Shown here one piece after another: positions 8,346-15,812 of a stretch of DNA of 64,000 nucleotides (position 1 is the stretch's first letter; every line of letters begins with the position of its first letter). The notes beneath the pieces are model-generated. The model saw only the letters and a program-made list of their open reading frames with translations. It did not search any database and was not told the origin of the DNA. Both the position numbers and the translations under genes were made by a program. The stretch comes from Hylemonella gracilis str. Niagara R (GTDB lineage: Bacteria > Pseudomonadota > Gammaproteobacteria > Burkholderiales > Burkholderiaceae_C), in NCBI RefSeq assembly GCF_000600295.1, contig NZ_JEMG01000001.1, forward strand, positions 74,612 through 138,611, written 5' to 3'.

Positions 8346-11223
8346 AGTCCAGTTCCCACTGTTTCCAGATCAGGTGATCGACCTTGTATTCGACTTTGAC
8401 GCCCGACTCGCTGGCCGGGAAGCTCACCCCGAAGCCGATGATCGGATCAGTGCGCGTCTTGAAGACGTCCTTGCCAGCTTGCGCAGGGTCTAAGGCATAG
8501 AGGAGGAGGAGCCCGCGCTCAGGGGCCGCAGGCACCCCATCCGCGCCCATACCGCGCGCGCGGCGGATGGCCGGACCGTTGGGCAGGTCTGGCTCCTTTT
8601 GGACCACGCCGTTCTTTTGCTTGGCGGGGTCCGGCTTCCAGCCCTTTTTGGTCGCGGCCAGCGCCGCCGACCAAGCCGCTTCATCCAGATCGATCGCCTC
8701 GTCGCGTGGCGACAAGAGCCTTCCGATGGAATAGCGGTCGTCGAAAGAGGAGTTGGCCGAGCGCTGCAGCGCGCCGTCGATGGTCCAGCCGCCCTCGAAG
8801 GTGTATGGCGCGCCACGCCCACCCGCGATCACTGCCACGGTCCAGCTCGTGAGCTCGTTGGACTTGGTCATCATGCTGCGCACAAACTCTGCCAGTAGCT
8901 TGCTGACGACCTTGTGGGCTTTGGGGTGCGAGACGAATGCCTCAAAGAAGTCGGCCACGCTGTCGCCAGGAACCGCGTTCCACAAAAAGCCGCTGAACTC
9001 CTGGACCACGCCCGCGCGGTTCCTGATGATGGGGCTGGACTCGGCAGGCTTCCCCATCGAGCCAATGAGCTTGTTGGCCGCCGCTAGGTTCTGGTTGAGC
9101 CGCGTGTCGTCTTTGAAGAAGGCGATGGTTTCGAGAAGCTCGCCGGAAAAGGATAGATAGAGGCTCTTGGCCGAACGCATTTTCAAGGGCGATGTCACCA
9201 GTAGCACCGGATGCGACTGCACTTTGAGGCCGTATTCCTTGGGCGTCGCGCCGCTTTCGGCCATCGCGTCGAACTCCGTCCGCAACTCCTCGGAGGCGTC
9301 GGCGATGTGCCCGAACCACTCGACTAGGTCCTCGGTGGTGTAGAGCCGGCAGAGGTCCACGTAGCCGGGGCGGTAGCCAAACCAGCGCCCCATCTGCATC
9401 AGCGTGTCATACATCTTGGTCGTGCGCACGAAGTAGCTTGTGCTGAGGCCTTCGAGGGTCAGGCCTCGCGCGAGCTTGTCTCCTCCGATGGCGATCACTT
9501 TGAGGCCATGCTCCTCCTGCTCCGAGTAGTCAAGGGCGTCTTTGGCCGTGCCATTGATGGTCTTGATCTTGATGTCGGCAACCACGTCGGGAAGGGCGGC
9601 CAGAATGGCGGGCCAATCGGGAACCGCCAAGTTCTCGCCGGGCTCCTCGATAAGGCTGGCGACTTCGGCGCAGGTGGGAATGAAGTCGGTCTCCCACAGA
9701 GCTTTCAAATCATTCTCAAGCGCCTCGTGGTCGATGCGCCGGGTCAGCCGCTGGACCATCCCCATGACGTATTCCTCGACTTGGCGGAACACTTCCTTCT
9801 GGACCTTGGTGAAGCGCGTCACATGGATGAGCATGGAAGCGTGCTCCTTGCCTTGCCCGCGCAAGGTCCGCGCCGCGCATGCCAGCGCGAACGAATGGAT
9901 GGCCTCTTTGAGCGAGGGAGGCAAGATGTCTTGCCCCAAGTAGGCTGGCGGATGATCCTTGTTGTGCTTGGGGGGCATCCAACCGCTGGGCTCGTCGCCG
10001 TTGACGTAGTCGGACACGTCGCGCATCAACGGAAGGCCGCCGACGCGACCCTCGGGGCCAAGCAGCCCAAACACCCGAGCCGGGCCGACGTAGTTCGAGG
10101 GGGCCGCCAGGTTGACGATGAACGACTGAGGGAACAGGTCGGGGCCTTCGTCGGTGGTCGCGTTGCGACGGTGGATAAAGATATTGGCAAAGGGCGTGGC
10201 GGTATAGCCAACGTAGGACTTCCTGTCGAAGGCATGCAGAATGCTTCGGATCAGGCCGTTGATGGCCTTTGGCTCGTGGTCGTCATCGGGTTTGCCGTCC
10301 AAGTCGATGACTTGCTCGCCGGTGTCCACCGAGGCGTTGTCCGCCTCGTCGTCGATGATCAGGAGCGGCAGCTTGGTGACGATGCGGCGCCCCGTCTTTA
10401 AATCCGTCGTATCGGCTACATGCCCACGAATCCATTTGAGGAGCTGTGTGAGGACCGTCTTGTTCTTCTTGACCACGAACAGCCAGGGCTTCTCTTCCGG
10501 CGATATGGCGAAGTGCTTGGCGACAGCGGAATTGAAATCACCACGGTCGGCCCGCGTGGTCGCGCAGTGCGGATGGATCGCCGGATCACTGTCGATGGCG
10601 CCCACTCCCAACGGCTTGCCGGGGTCGCGGTTCTCCGAGGTCTCGTACCCCAGGAACGTCTCCTCGAGCCGAATTTGGGTCTGCGAGCGCAGGTTGTTGT
10701 GCAGGCCCGCCAGCACGATGATGATTTTGTAGCCGGCATCGGCCGCCTTGCACACCAGCCCTGAGTAGTTGCCTGTCTTACCAGACTGGACGTGCCCCAC
10801 GACCAAGCCCCGGCGGTCCCACGGGCCTGACCTTTTAGGGTCTTCCAAGAGACCAAGGATGTGGTCGGTCGATTTGTCGAGCGCGCCGACCACCTCCACC
10901 GACATCTTGAGCTCCAAGAACCGCTGGTAGCGCGGCCAGTAGCGCCAATCCTTCTTCTTGGCGGCGACCAGCCAAGGCAAGTGGCCCTCGTCGTCTTGCA
11001 GCGTAGTGTCTTTGCCGATCCAGTGGCTAAACCGCTGGATTAAGACACCGATGGCGGCGGCCGCGTCGGCCTCCTCGAACGGCGCGACGTTCAGGATGCT
11101 GGCCGCGAGCTTGACCTTGGTGGCAATGGCGGCTGGCGTGATACCCACGGTCTCGCGCTCGGCCTCGAGCATGAGTTGAGCCATGTTGATGACGGGCAGC
11201 AAGGATTTTTCGGGTTGCGGCAT
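8329..11223 (-). CDS. Z1-domain superfamily II ATPase/helicase-like protein
   Basis: This 964-residue protein has a helicase-like ATPase core with a Z1 domain (PF10593), characteristic of restriction-type defence loci. Visible motifs are Walker A GHVQSGKT (143-150), Walker B/DEAD-like LLIIDDEAD (about 287-295), motif III Y-T-A-T-P-F-A-N (about 337) and motif VI Q-M-G-R-W-F-G-Y-R (about 608), preceded by G-G-D-K-L-A-R-G-L-T. The N-terminal 100 residues are helical and the last 300 have no motif I know. It probably uses ATP to translocate on or remodel DNA and to deliver the associated nuclease. It starts 48 bp after the GHKL ATPase gene and overlaps the nuclease gene by 17 bp. Confidence 0.93.
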   Translation of the reverse strand: MPQPEKSLLPVINMAQLMLEAERETVGITPAAIATKVKLAASILNVAPFEEADAAAAIGVLIQRFSHWIGKDTTLQDDEGHLPWLVAAKKKDWRYWPRYQRFLELKMSVEVVGALDKSTDHILGLLEDPKRSGPWDRRGLVVGHVQSGKTGNYSGLVCKAADAGYKIIIVLAGLHNNLRSQTQIRLEETFLGYETSENRDPGKPLGVGAIDSDPAIHPHCATTRADRGDFNSAVAKHFAISPEEKPWLFVVKKNKTVLTQLLKWIRGHVADTTDLKTGRRIVTKLPLLIIDDEADNASVDTGEQVIDLDGKPDDDHEPKAINGLIRSILHAFDRKSYVGYTATPFANIFIHRRNATTDEGPDLFPQSFIVNLAAPSNYVGPARVFGLLGPEGRVGGLPLMRDVSDYVNGDEPSGWMPPKHNKDHPPAYLGQDILPPSLKEAIHSFALACAARTLRGQGKEHASMLIHVTRFTKVQKEVFRQVEEYVMGMVQRLTRRIDHEALENDLKALWETDFIPTCAEVASLIEEPGENLAVPDWPAILAALPDVVADIKIKTINGTAKDALDYSEQEEHGLKVIAIGGDKLARGLTLEGLSTSYFVRTTKMYDTLMQMGRWFGYRPGYVDLCRLYTTEDLVEWFGHIADASEELRTEFDAMAESGATPKEYGLKVQSHPVLLVTSPLKMRSAKSLYLSFSGELLETIAFFKDDTRLNQNLAAANKLIGSMGKPAESSPIIRNRAGVVQEFSGFLWNAVPGDSVADFFEAFVSHPKAHKVVSKLLAEFVRSMMTKSNELTSWTVAVIAGGRGAPYTFEGGWTIDGALQRSANSSFDDRYSIGRLLSPRDEAIDLDEAAWSAALAATKKGWKPDPAKQKNGVVQKEPDLPNGPAIRRARGMGADGVPAAPERGLLLLYALDPAQAGKDVFKTRTDPIIGFGVSFPASESGVKVEYKVDHLIWKQWELDYGASE

Positions 11224-11271
11224 GGCGTTCTCGTTCTTTTAGGAGCTTGGAGCCTAAGGCGGGTCCTCGGC

Positions 11272-12753
11272 CTAGAGTTTGTCGATCAACGACGGAAAAT
11301 TCTGAAAGGGGTCGGTGGACAGCAAGGCGCGCTTGGCGAGATCAGGCGCCATGCCGCGCCGTCCGACCATGTCTTGATAAATGGTGTTCATGACGGCGAC
11401 TATCTCGGCAGGAGCCTCCCCGGCGAACGCTGTGCGCGGCGTCTCCTTGTGCTCCGCCGTGTCGAGCCAGATGCGCTGCACCGGCACCGTCTCCTGGATG
11501 ACGCGAAGCATCGCCTTGACCATGGGCAGCAGGGGACCGGCTGCCTCGGTGACGGCGGCAATGGCCGGGTGCTTCTCGTCAATGCGGTAGCGGATGCCCG
11601 TGGCTGTGTGGTCTACCCGCCAAGCCTGCTCGAGCGGGGTACCGGTAGGACTGGGCGTGGGGCTGCCACGGTAGGCGAACACCTTGCGTGCTCGCTCGCG
11701 GGCATGCTCCGCCAAGGAGGTGAGCCAGGACCGAAGCGCCACCGGCGGGCGTGCGGTGGACTTCTTGATGTCGATCTTCCAAGCGGCATCGGCGGTGTTG
11801 GGGATGTCCAAGCGAATGCGGGCGAGGCGGTGCGACTCCTCCCGATTCCACGCGCGGCCAGGCCCGAGGCCGAGCCAGCCGCCGGCAAGCAGAAGCCGCT
11901 CGTTGCGATAGATGTAGAAGCCTTGCTGGGCGGTCCACCCGTTTGGGCCCGCTCCCGCCTTCCATTCGTCTTCAGTGAGCTTGTCCTTGTGCGGCAATAC
12001 GAAGCACTCGACCTCCACCAAGCCCTCTTGGGTGTGCTTGCGCCCCACTGGCGAGGACCACGAGCGACCGGTCATGAAGGGATCCCACGGAGCGATGGGC
12101 CTGTCATTGATGAGGATGCAAAGCCGGGGCCGGGGCCCTTGGATGAGCCGGTGGAACACCATCGCAAGGTGAGCTTCGACATGGTCGGCCATGTTGAGGA
12201 AGTCTTGGACCGTGTAGCCCTCAGTGACTATGCGGTCCAAAAGCTCCCACAGGACGAGCGTGCCGTTGGTCTTGCCCTCGAGCGCCGAGATATGGGCTTC
12301 CGATCCAAGAGCGGGGCCTTCAAACATTAGCCACTTCGCCTGGGGCAGCGCCGCGAGCTCGCGCAAATCCCAGCGCAGGCAGCACGAGGCACCATCCTTC
12401 ACAGTCGCCACGGTCAGGCGCCGGCACTGTGAAAGTGATGCAGTCTTCATGCCCATGCCAAAGCGCCCAAGGTCGGTCGCCGCGCGCTTGTCGAGCGGGC
12501 TCTTCTCGCCCAGCGTCATCGCGCTTTCAAGCTCCGGGTCGCTCATGCCGCCGCCGTTGTCGAGGACAGCGATGCGACTGTCCAAGCCATCCCACGCAAG
12601 GTCGATGCGGACTTCCGTGGCGCCGGCCGAGATGCTGTTGTCAATGATGTCGGCCAGCGCGGTGGCTGGCGAGTAGCCCATCCCTCGAAGGGATTCGAGC
12701 ATGGGGGTCGCACGCGGCGGTGCCTCCCTCGTTTTGGTTGGATGCGGGATCAT
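11272..12753 (-). CDS. GHKL/Hsp90-like ATPase (MutL/MORC-type)
   Basis: A 493-residue protein with an N-terminal Bergerat-fold ATPase: N-box ADIIDNSISAG (34-44), G1 box DNGGGM (65-70) and G2 box GRFGMGMKTAS (96-106). The segment after the ATPase (about 200-330) may be a transducer domain; the C-terminal ~150 residues are unassigned. There is no His-kinase phosphoacceptor domain or membrane anchor, so it is more like MutL/MORC ATPases of defence loci than a sensor kinase. Such proteins clamp DNA in an ATP-dependent manner. The ATG overlaps the TGA of the sigma gene (ATGA), tying its synthesis to the sigma factor. Confidence 0.92.
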   Translation of the reverse strand: MIPHPTKTREAPPRATPMLESLRGMGYSPATALADIIDNSISAGATEVRIDLAWDGLDSRIAVLDNGGGMSDPELESAMTLGEKSPLDKRAATDLGRFGMGMKTASLSQCRRLTVATVKDGASCCLRWDLRELAALPQAKWLMFEGPALGSEAHISALEGKTNGTLVLWELLDRIVTEGYTVQDFLNMADHVEAHLAMVFHRLIQGPRPRLCILINDRPIAPWDPFMTGRSWSSPVGRKHTQEGLVEVECFVLPHKDKLTEDEWKAGAGPNGWTAQQGFYIYRNERLLLAGGWLGLGPGRAWNREESHRLARIRLDIPNTADAAWKIDIKKSTARPPVALRSWLTSLAEHARERARKVFAYRGSPTPSPTGTPLEQAWRVDHTATGIRYRIDEKHPAIAAVTEAAGPLLPMVKAMLRVIQETVPVQRIWLDTAEHKETPRTAFAGEAPAEIVAVMNTIYQDMVGRRGMAPDLAKRALLSTDPFQNFPSLIDKL

Positions 12754-14927
12754 CGCCAGTAGCCCTTCCCGGCCTCGCGCGCAAAGCCCAGCTCCACGAG
12801 CCTCGGGATCAAGATCTGCATGTGGGCCTGCTCGTCGTCATCAGCCCGAACCCAAATCTTGCCGCTGCTTCCCAGCCTATCGTCCTCGACGGTAGCTTTC
12901 ACTCTCTCGGCCAGTCGCAACGCCTTGTTTACGGCGATGGGAACCATCCGCAAAGGCCCGATGGGCAGCATGTTCTTGGTTGGGTCGGTTGGCACCGGTC
13001 CGCCGCTTTCGCGGTCGGCCGCATCGACCGCCGGCTCCGAGCCTTCCGTGCGAGAGCGAACCCTGCTGGGGTCCAGAAGTCCGGCGCGCGTCGGATGCCG
13101 CAATTTTGCAAGCGCCTTATATTCGATTTGCCGGACGCGCTCGCGCGTCACCCCTATCACCATGCCGATCTCGTCGAGGGTGTGTTCGGCCATGCCGCCA
13201 AGTCCGAAGCGCTGGCGAATGATCCGCTCATCCTTGGGCGCAAGACACTTCAGGGCCGTGTCGATGGCACCTTCGAGCTCGCGCTCGGCCACTGTCTCCA
13301 TCGGATCGGGGTCAATCAACTCATGCGACACGCTCGGATCCATGCGTACGTCGATGTCAGTCTCCTCCAAAGGCAGTGGTTCCAAGGCCATGCACATCAG
13401 CGCGGCGGCCTTGTGCTCAGTCAGGCCGACCGTGGCGGCGATCTCGCGCGGCTCGGGAGCCCGCCCCATCCGCTCCTCGAACGCTTCGGACTCACGGACT
13501 AGACGCTGGGTCTCGTCGAAGACGTAGACAGGCAGACGGATCGTCCGGCACTTGTCGGCGATAAAGCGGCCGATACCTTGGCGCACCCACCAAGTGGCAA
13601 AGGTGGAGAACCGGAAGCCGCGCCGCCAATCGAATCGGTCCACCGCACGCAGCAAGCCGATGTTGCCTTCTTGGACTAAGTCGCCGAGTGGCTGACCGGA
13701 GTACATGTATTTTTTTGCCTGGAACAGAACCAACTTCAAATTACTGATGGCCATCCACTCGCGCTTGCGGCGATATGTGTCCATGGCTCGTTTGAAGTCG
13801 GATGCCGCATCGGATTTATCCAATGGCGCTTCGTCAGCCAGCTCAAGCAAGAAGGTGCTGGCGACTCGCATGGATGCGAGCAGGCTTCGCGCCTCGCTCC
13901 ATGCTGGCGAATTTTGGCTGAGGGCAACGTCGACGACGGACAAGTGCTCTGCGGCTGCGAAGAATTCAGCGTCACGGGTCTCGGATCTAGAGTCCGAGCT
14001 TGGATCGCCTTCTGTGTCGTCGTCGACCGCGCTTGTCGGGGATTTGAATTCGGGGGCAGCATCGATCGTAGCGTCCGTGTCTCGGATCAAAGGCAGGTCA
14101 TGTCGCGGGCCTGCACAAAGCCAGCGCATGGGCAAATTGCCTGCTTGGACGGCCCGGACCGCGCCGAGCAAGCGCGAGATGCCGGCAGGCCATGCAGCGA
14201 GCGCATTGAGCGCCGATTCGAGACTGGCCTCCATGGCTTGACCGATCTCGATTTCCTCTTCGGCGCTCAGCAGCCGGTGCCGCTGCGCTTCGCGTTGATA
14301 CAGGTAGAAAGGATCGAATTGTGTGGAGGTTAGTGTCCCGATATGCGCCAACGCATCGGTCAGCTCATCTTCCTCCTCGGGTGTCTCGTCTGGATCGACA
14401 TAGACGGTGGAATCCTCAAATGCTTCTACCCGTTCCAACCGCTCATCGGTCTGGCATCCCATATCCGCCAGGACCATGCGATAGACAGCCGCCTTCACTT
14501 CGTCCTGCGCGCTTTCCGGGTCACGCGCAAGCTCGACCACTTCCTCGTCCGGCACGCTGCCTTCACGCAAGGCACGTAGAAACAGCTGCCTCAACCGCGC
14601 GTGAGCTTCTGGATCGACAATGACCGAAAGAAACGAGGCGTTGTCTGGCAAGTAGGCGGATAGATCGCCCCAGTCTGGCCAAGTGTCAACAGGGACATGC
14701 TTGGCCAACTCTACCTGCGCCGTCCTTGCCGCCTCCCACACTAGGGGGTCGTCGGGTAAAGCCGGTGCCTCAACCTCTGCTTCCCAAGCGTCCAGAGTAG
14801 ATGGCGGCACGAACTCACCGGAGTCGTTGGGCCTCAGGGGAGGCAACGAGCCAATTTCCACGGGATTGACGACAAAGCTCGAGGCTTGGTCAGAAAGAGG
14901 TTGCATCGAAGCGGCTTGGGCGCTCAC
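12750..14927 (-). CDS. Sigma-70 family factor encoded at the head of the defence locus
   Basis: A 725-residue sigma-70 factor. Region 1.2 is near 215-245, region 2 at about 400-475 (QEGNIGLLRAVDRFDWRRGF, then F-R-F-S-T-F-A-T-W-W-V-R-Q), region 3 near 485-515 and region 4 at about 560-612, whose helix-turn-helix T-R-E-R-V-R-Q-I-E-Y-K-A-L matches primary sigma factors. This is unlike small ECF sigma factors. It differs from RpoD by an acidic, diverged N-terminal ~215 residues and by a ~110-residue C-terminal extension after region 4 that ends in a charged helical segment. I chose GTG 14927 because GAGGAG precedes it. It is first in the operon and overlaps the ATPase gene by ATGA. It probably directs RNA polymerase to the locus promoter or to phage or host promoters during infection; its targets are unknown. 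Confidence 0.93.
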   Translation of the reverse strand: MSAQAASMQPLSDQASSFVVNPVEIGSLPPLRPNDSGEFVPPSTLDAWEAEVEAPALPDDPLVWEAARTAQVELAKHVPVDTWPDWGDLSAYLPDNASFLSVIVDPEAHARLRQLFLRALREGSVPDEEVVELARDPESAQDEVKAAVYRMVLADMGCQTDERLERVEAFEDSTVYVDPDETPEEEDELTDALAHIGTLTSTQFDPFYLYQREAQRHRLLSAEEEIEIGQAMEASLESALNALAAWPAGISRLLGAVRAVQAGNLPMRWLCAGPRHDLPLIRDTDATIDAAPEFKSPTSAVDDDTEGDPSSDSRSETRDAEFFAAAEHLSVVDVALSQNSPAWSEARSLLASMRVASTFLLELADEAPLDKSDAASDFKRAMDTYRRKREWMAISNLKLVLFQAKKYMYSGQPLGDLVQEGNIGLLRAVDRFDWRRGFRFSTFATWWVRQGIGRFIADKCRTIRLPVYVFDETQRLVRESEAFEERMGRAPEPREIAATVGLTEHKAAALMCMALEPLPLEETDIDVRMDPSVSHELIDPDPMETVAERELEGAIDTALKCLAPKDERIIRQRFGLGGMAEHTLDEIGMVIGVTRERVRQIEYKALAKLRHPTRAGLLDPSRVRSRTEGSEPAVDAADRESGGPVPTDPTKNMLPIGPLRMVPIAVNKALRLAERVKATVEDDRLGSSGKIWVRADDDEQAHMQILIPRLVELGFAREAGKGYWR

Positions 14928-15049
14928 GAAGCACTCCTCTCATCGCAGGCGCTGATGACGCCATTCCCAGGGCACCACTCACGCGCGAACACATCCGCAA
15001 ACGATGTGCGCTGAGATAGGCGAAACCCTCGTGCTGTCCCTGTAGCCAT
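14924..15049 (-). CDS. Possible 41-aa leader peptide before the sigma gene
   Basis: A 41-codon frame starts at ATG 15049 and ends with a TGA that overlaps the GTG start of the sigma gene (GTGA), the arrangement expected for translational coupling. The upstream site is weak (CAGAGCC). The peptide is Cys- and Ser-containing and resembles nothing I know. It could be a chance frame; the coupling geometry is the only support. Confidence 0.25.
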   Translation of the reverse strand: MATGTARGFRLSQRTSFADVFAREWCPGNGVISACDERSAS

Positions 15050-15078
15050 TTTGGCTCTGTGAGTTTGTGCCGTTACAA

Positions 15079-15097
15079 ATTCTACAGGTCTGACCTG
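15079..15097 (-). promoter_or_regulatory. Candidate promoter and operator of the sigma-led operon
   Basis: On the minus strand a TAGAAT -10-like box (15079-15084) directly adjoins a perfect palindrome, CAGGTCTGACCTG (15085-15097, 6-bp arms). The palindrome would sit in the -35/-10 spacer, a common place for a repressor to bind. No good -35 TTGACA is present 17 bp upstream, which fits either activator dependence or use of the locus's own sigma factor. The box lies about 150 bp upstream of the sigma start. Confidence 0.4.
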
Positions 15098-15099
15098 CC

Positions 15100-15620
15100 C
15101 CCCTTTAGACGCACCAATCAAAAGTGGAAGACCGAGGACAAGATTATTCGATGAGCTTTTAGATCAATGGAACGTGAGTGGCATCGTAATACCGCCAAGG
15201 TCATACCAATGTGATACAGAGCGTCGATCCAGTTTTCGCTCACAGGCTAATTGCAGAAAATTCCTTTGAAATTCTCAATCTAGTTATCCTGCATTGGTCG
15301 CTTAGGCTGAACAAGGATGTGGCAAATAGCATGAGCCTGGCCTTATGCAAAAAAGGCTGGCTGGTGAGTTGAGGCAACACCTACTTATATCAACCTCAGA
15401 TATATATATCTTCGCAAACTGAATTTAAGCAACACCAAAGAAATGATATTACCAATCTTCTGGTTGATTGCAATAGGAATGCCCACTAGCATGCGCCGAT
15501 TGCACGCTGCCTTACCGGTAGCCCATTCTTCATGAGAGTGATAAATCCCCAGGAGGATTAATGAGCTAAGAAGTAGCCATGGCCCAAGGCAAGGCCCGAC
15601 GGTTGCCTATGCGTTCGACA
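15100..15620. other. AT-richer gene-free segment between defence and transposition modules
   Basis: No convincing coding frame or repeat array is visible. The segment is clearly richer in A+T than the flanking genes and carries short TA runs near 15395-15412. I searched for the TGCCRGATT core found at the right edge of the island and saw no good match, so there is no sign of a transposon end between the two modules. Confidence 0.5.
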
Positions 15621-15631
15621 AAAAAAGGTCG

Positions 15632-15669
15632 AAAAAAAGCCCGGTCCGACTGCGAATCAGACCAGGCTT
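15632..15669 (-). terminator. Rho-independent terminator on the minus strand
   Basis: A 13-bp imperfect stem (AAGCCCGGTCCGA at 15637-15649 pairing with TCAGACCAGGCTT at 15657-15669) is followed, on the minus strand, by a run of seven T (15632-15638) and a second T run at 15620-15626. In the plus direction no T run follows. It therefore terminates minus-strand transcripts, although no minus-strand protein gene lies just upstream of it. Confidence 0.65.
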
Positions 15670-15790
15670 CTACACGGGGATTCCGTGATTTCTTGGTGAA
15701 GGCACTTTAGCCACCTTTTTCAAGGTGGTCAATCCCCTGCACACATTTTTTAGCCGCTCGTTCAATGCGTCGCCATTGAGGGGTAGTGCT
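15632..15790 (-). ncRNA. Candidate small RNA antisense to the tnsAB leader
   Basis: The minus strand between the tnsAB start and the terminator at 15632-15669 encodes no protein but contains a perfect hairpin, CCACCTT-GAAA-AAGGTGG (15711-15728), with a GNRA-type tetraloop, then the terminator stem. A TTGACA -35-like hexamer lies at 15792-15797, without a matching -10 at 17 bp. A structured RNA of roughly 150 nt, divergent from and overlapping the tnsAB 5' leader, would explain a terminator that otherwise has no gene. The 5' end is a guess. Confidence 0.35.
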
Positions 15791-15799
15791 TTGTCAAAG
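15789..15799. promoter_or_regulatory. Palindrome just upstream of tnsAB
   Basis: CTTTGTCAAAG is a perfect 5+1+5 palindrome 13 nt upstream of the tnsAB ATG, overlapping the likely 5' leader. It may be an operator for transposase control, or it may be incidental. Confidence 0.25.
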
Positions 15800-15812
15800 T
15801 ACAGGGGTCGAC

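Noticed and set aside
1465..14927. BREX, DISARM or a classical type I system
   Set aside because: No PglZ, BrxC, DrmA, DrmB, HsdR, HsdS or HsdM is present; the components are a C5 methylase, Z1, GHKL, AIPR, DUF4420 and Vsr.
15100..15785. A transposon end between the defence and tns modules
   Set aside because: I looked for the repeat core found at 23222-23295 and saw no convincing copy, so I do not split the element here.
15786..15812. An upstream GTG start for the TnsAB fusion
   Set aside because: ATG 15813 has the better spaced AGGGG site; the longer start overlaps the palindrome at 15789-15799.
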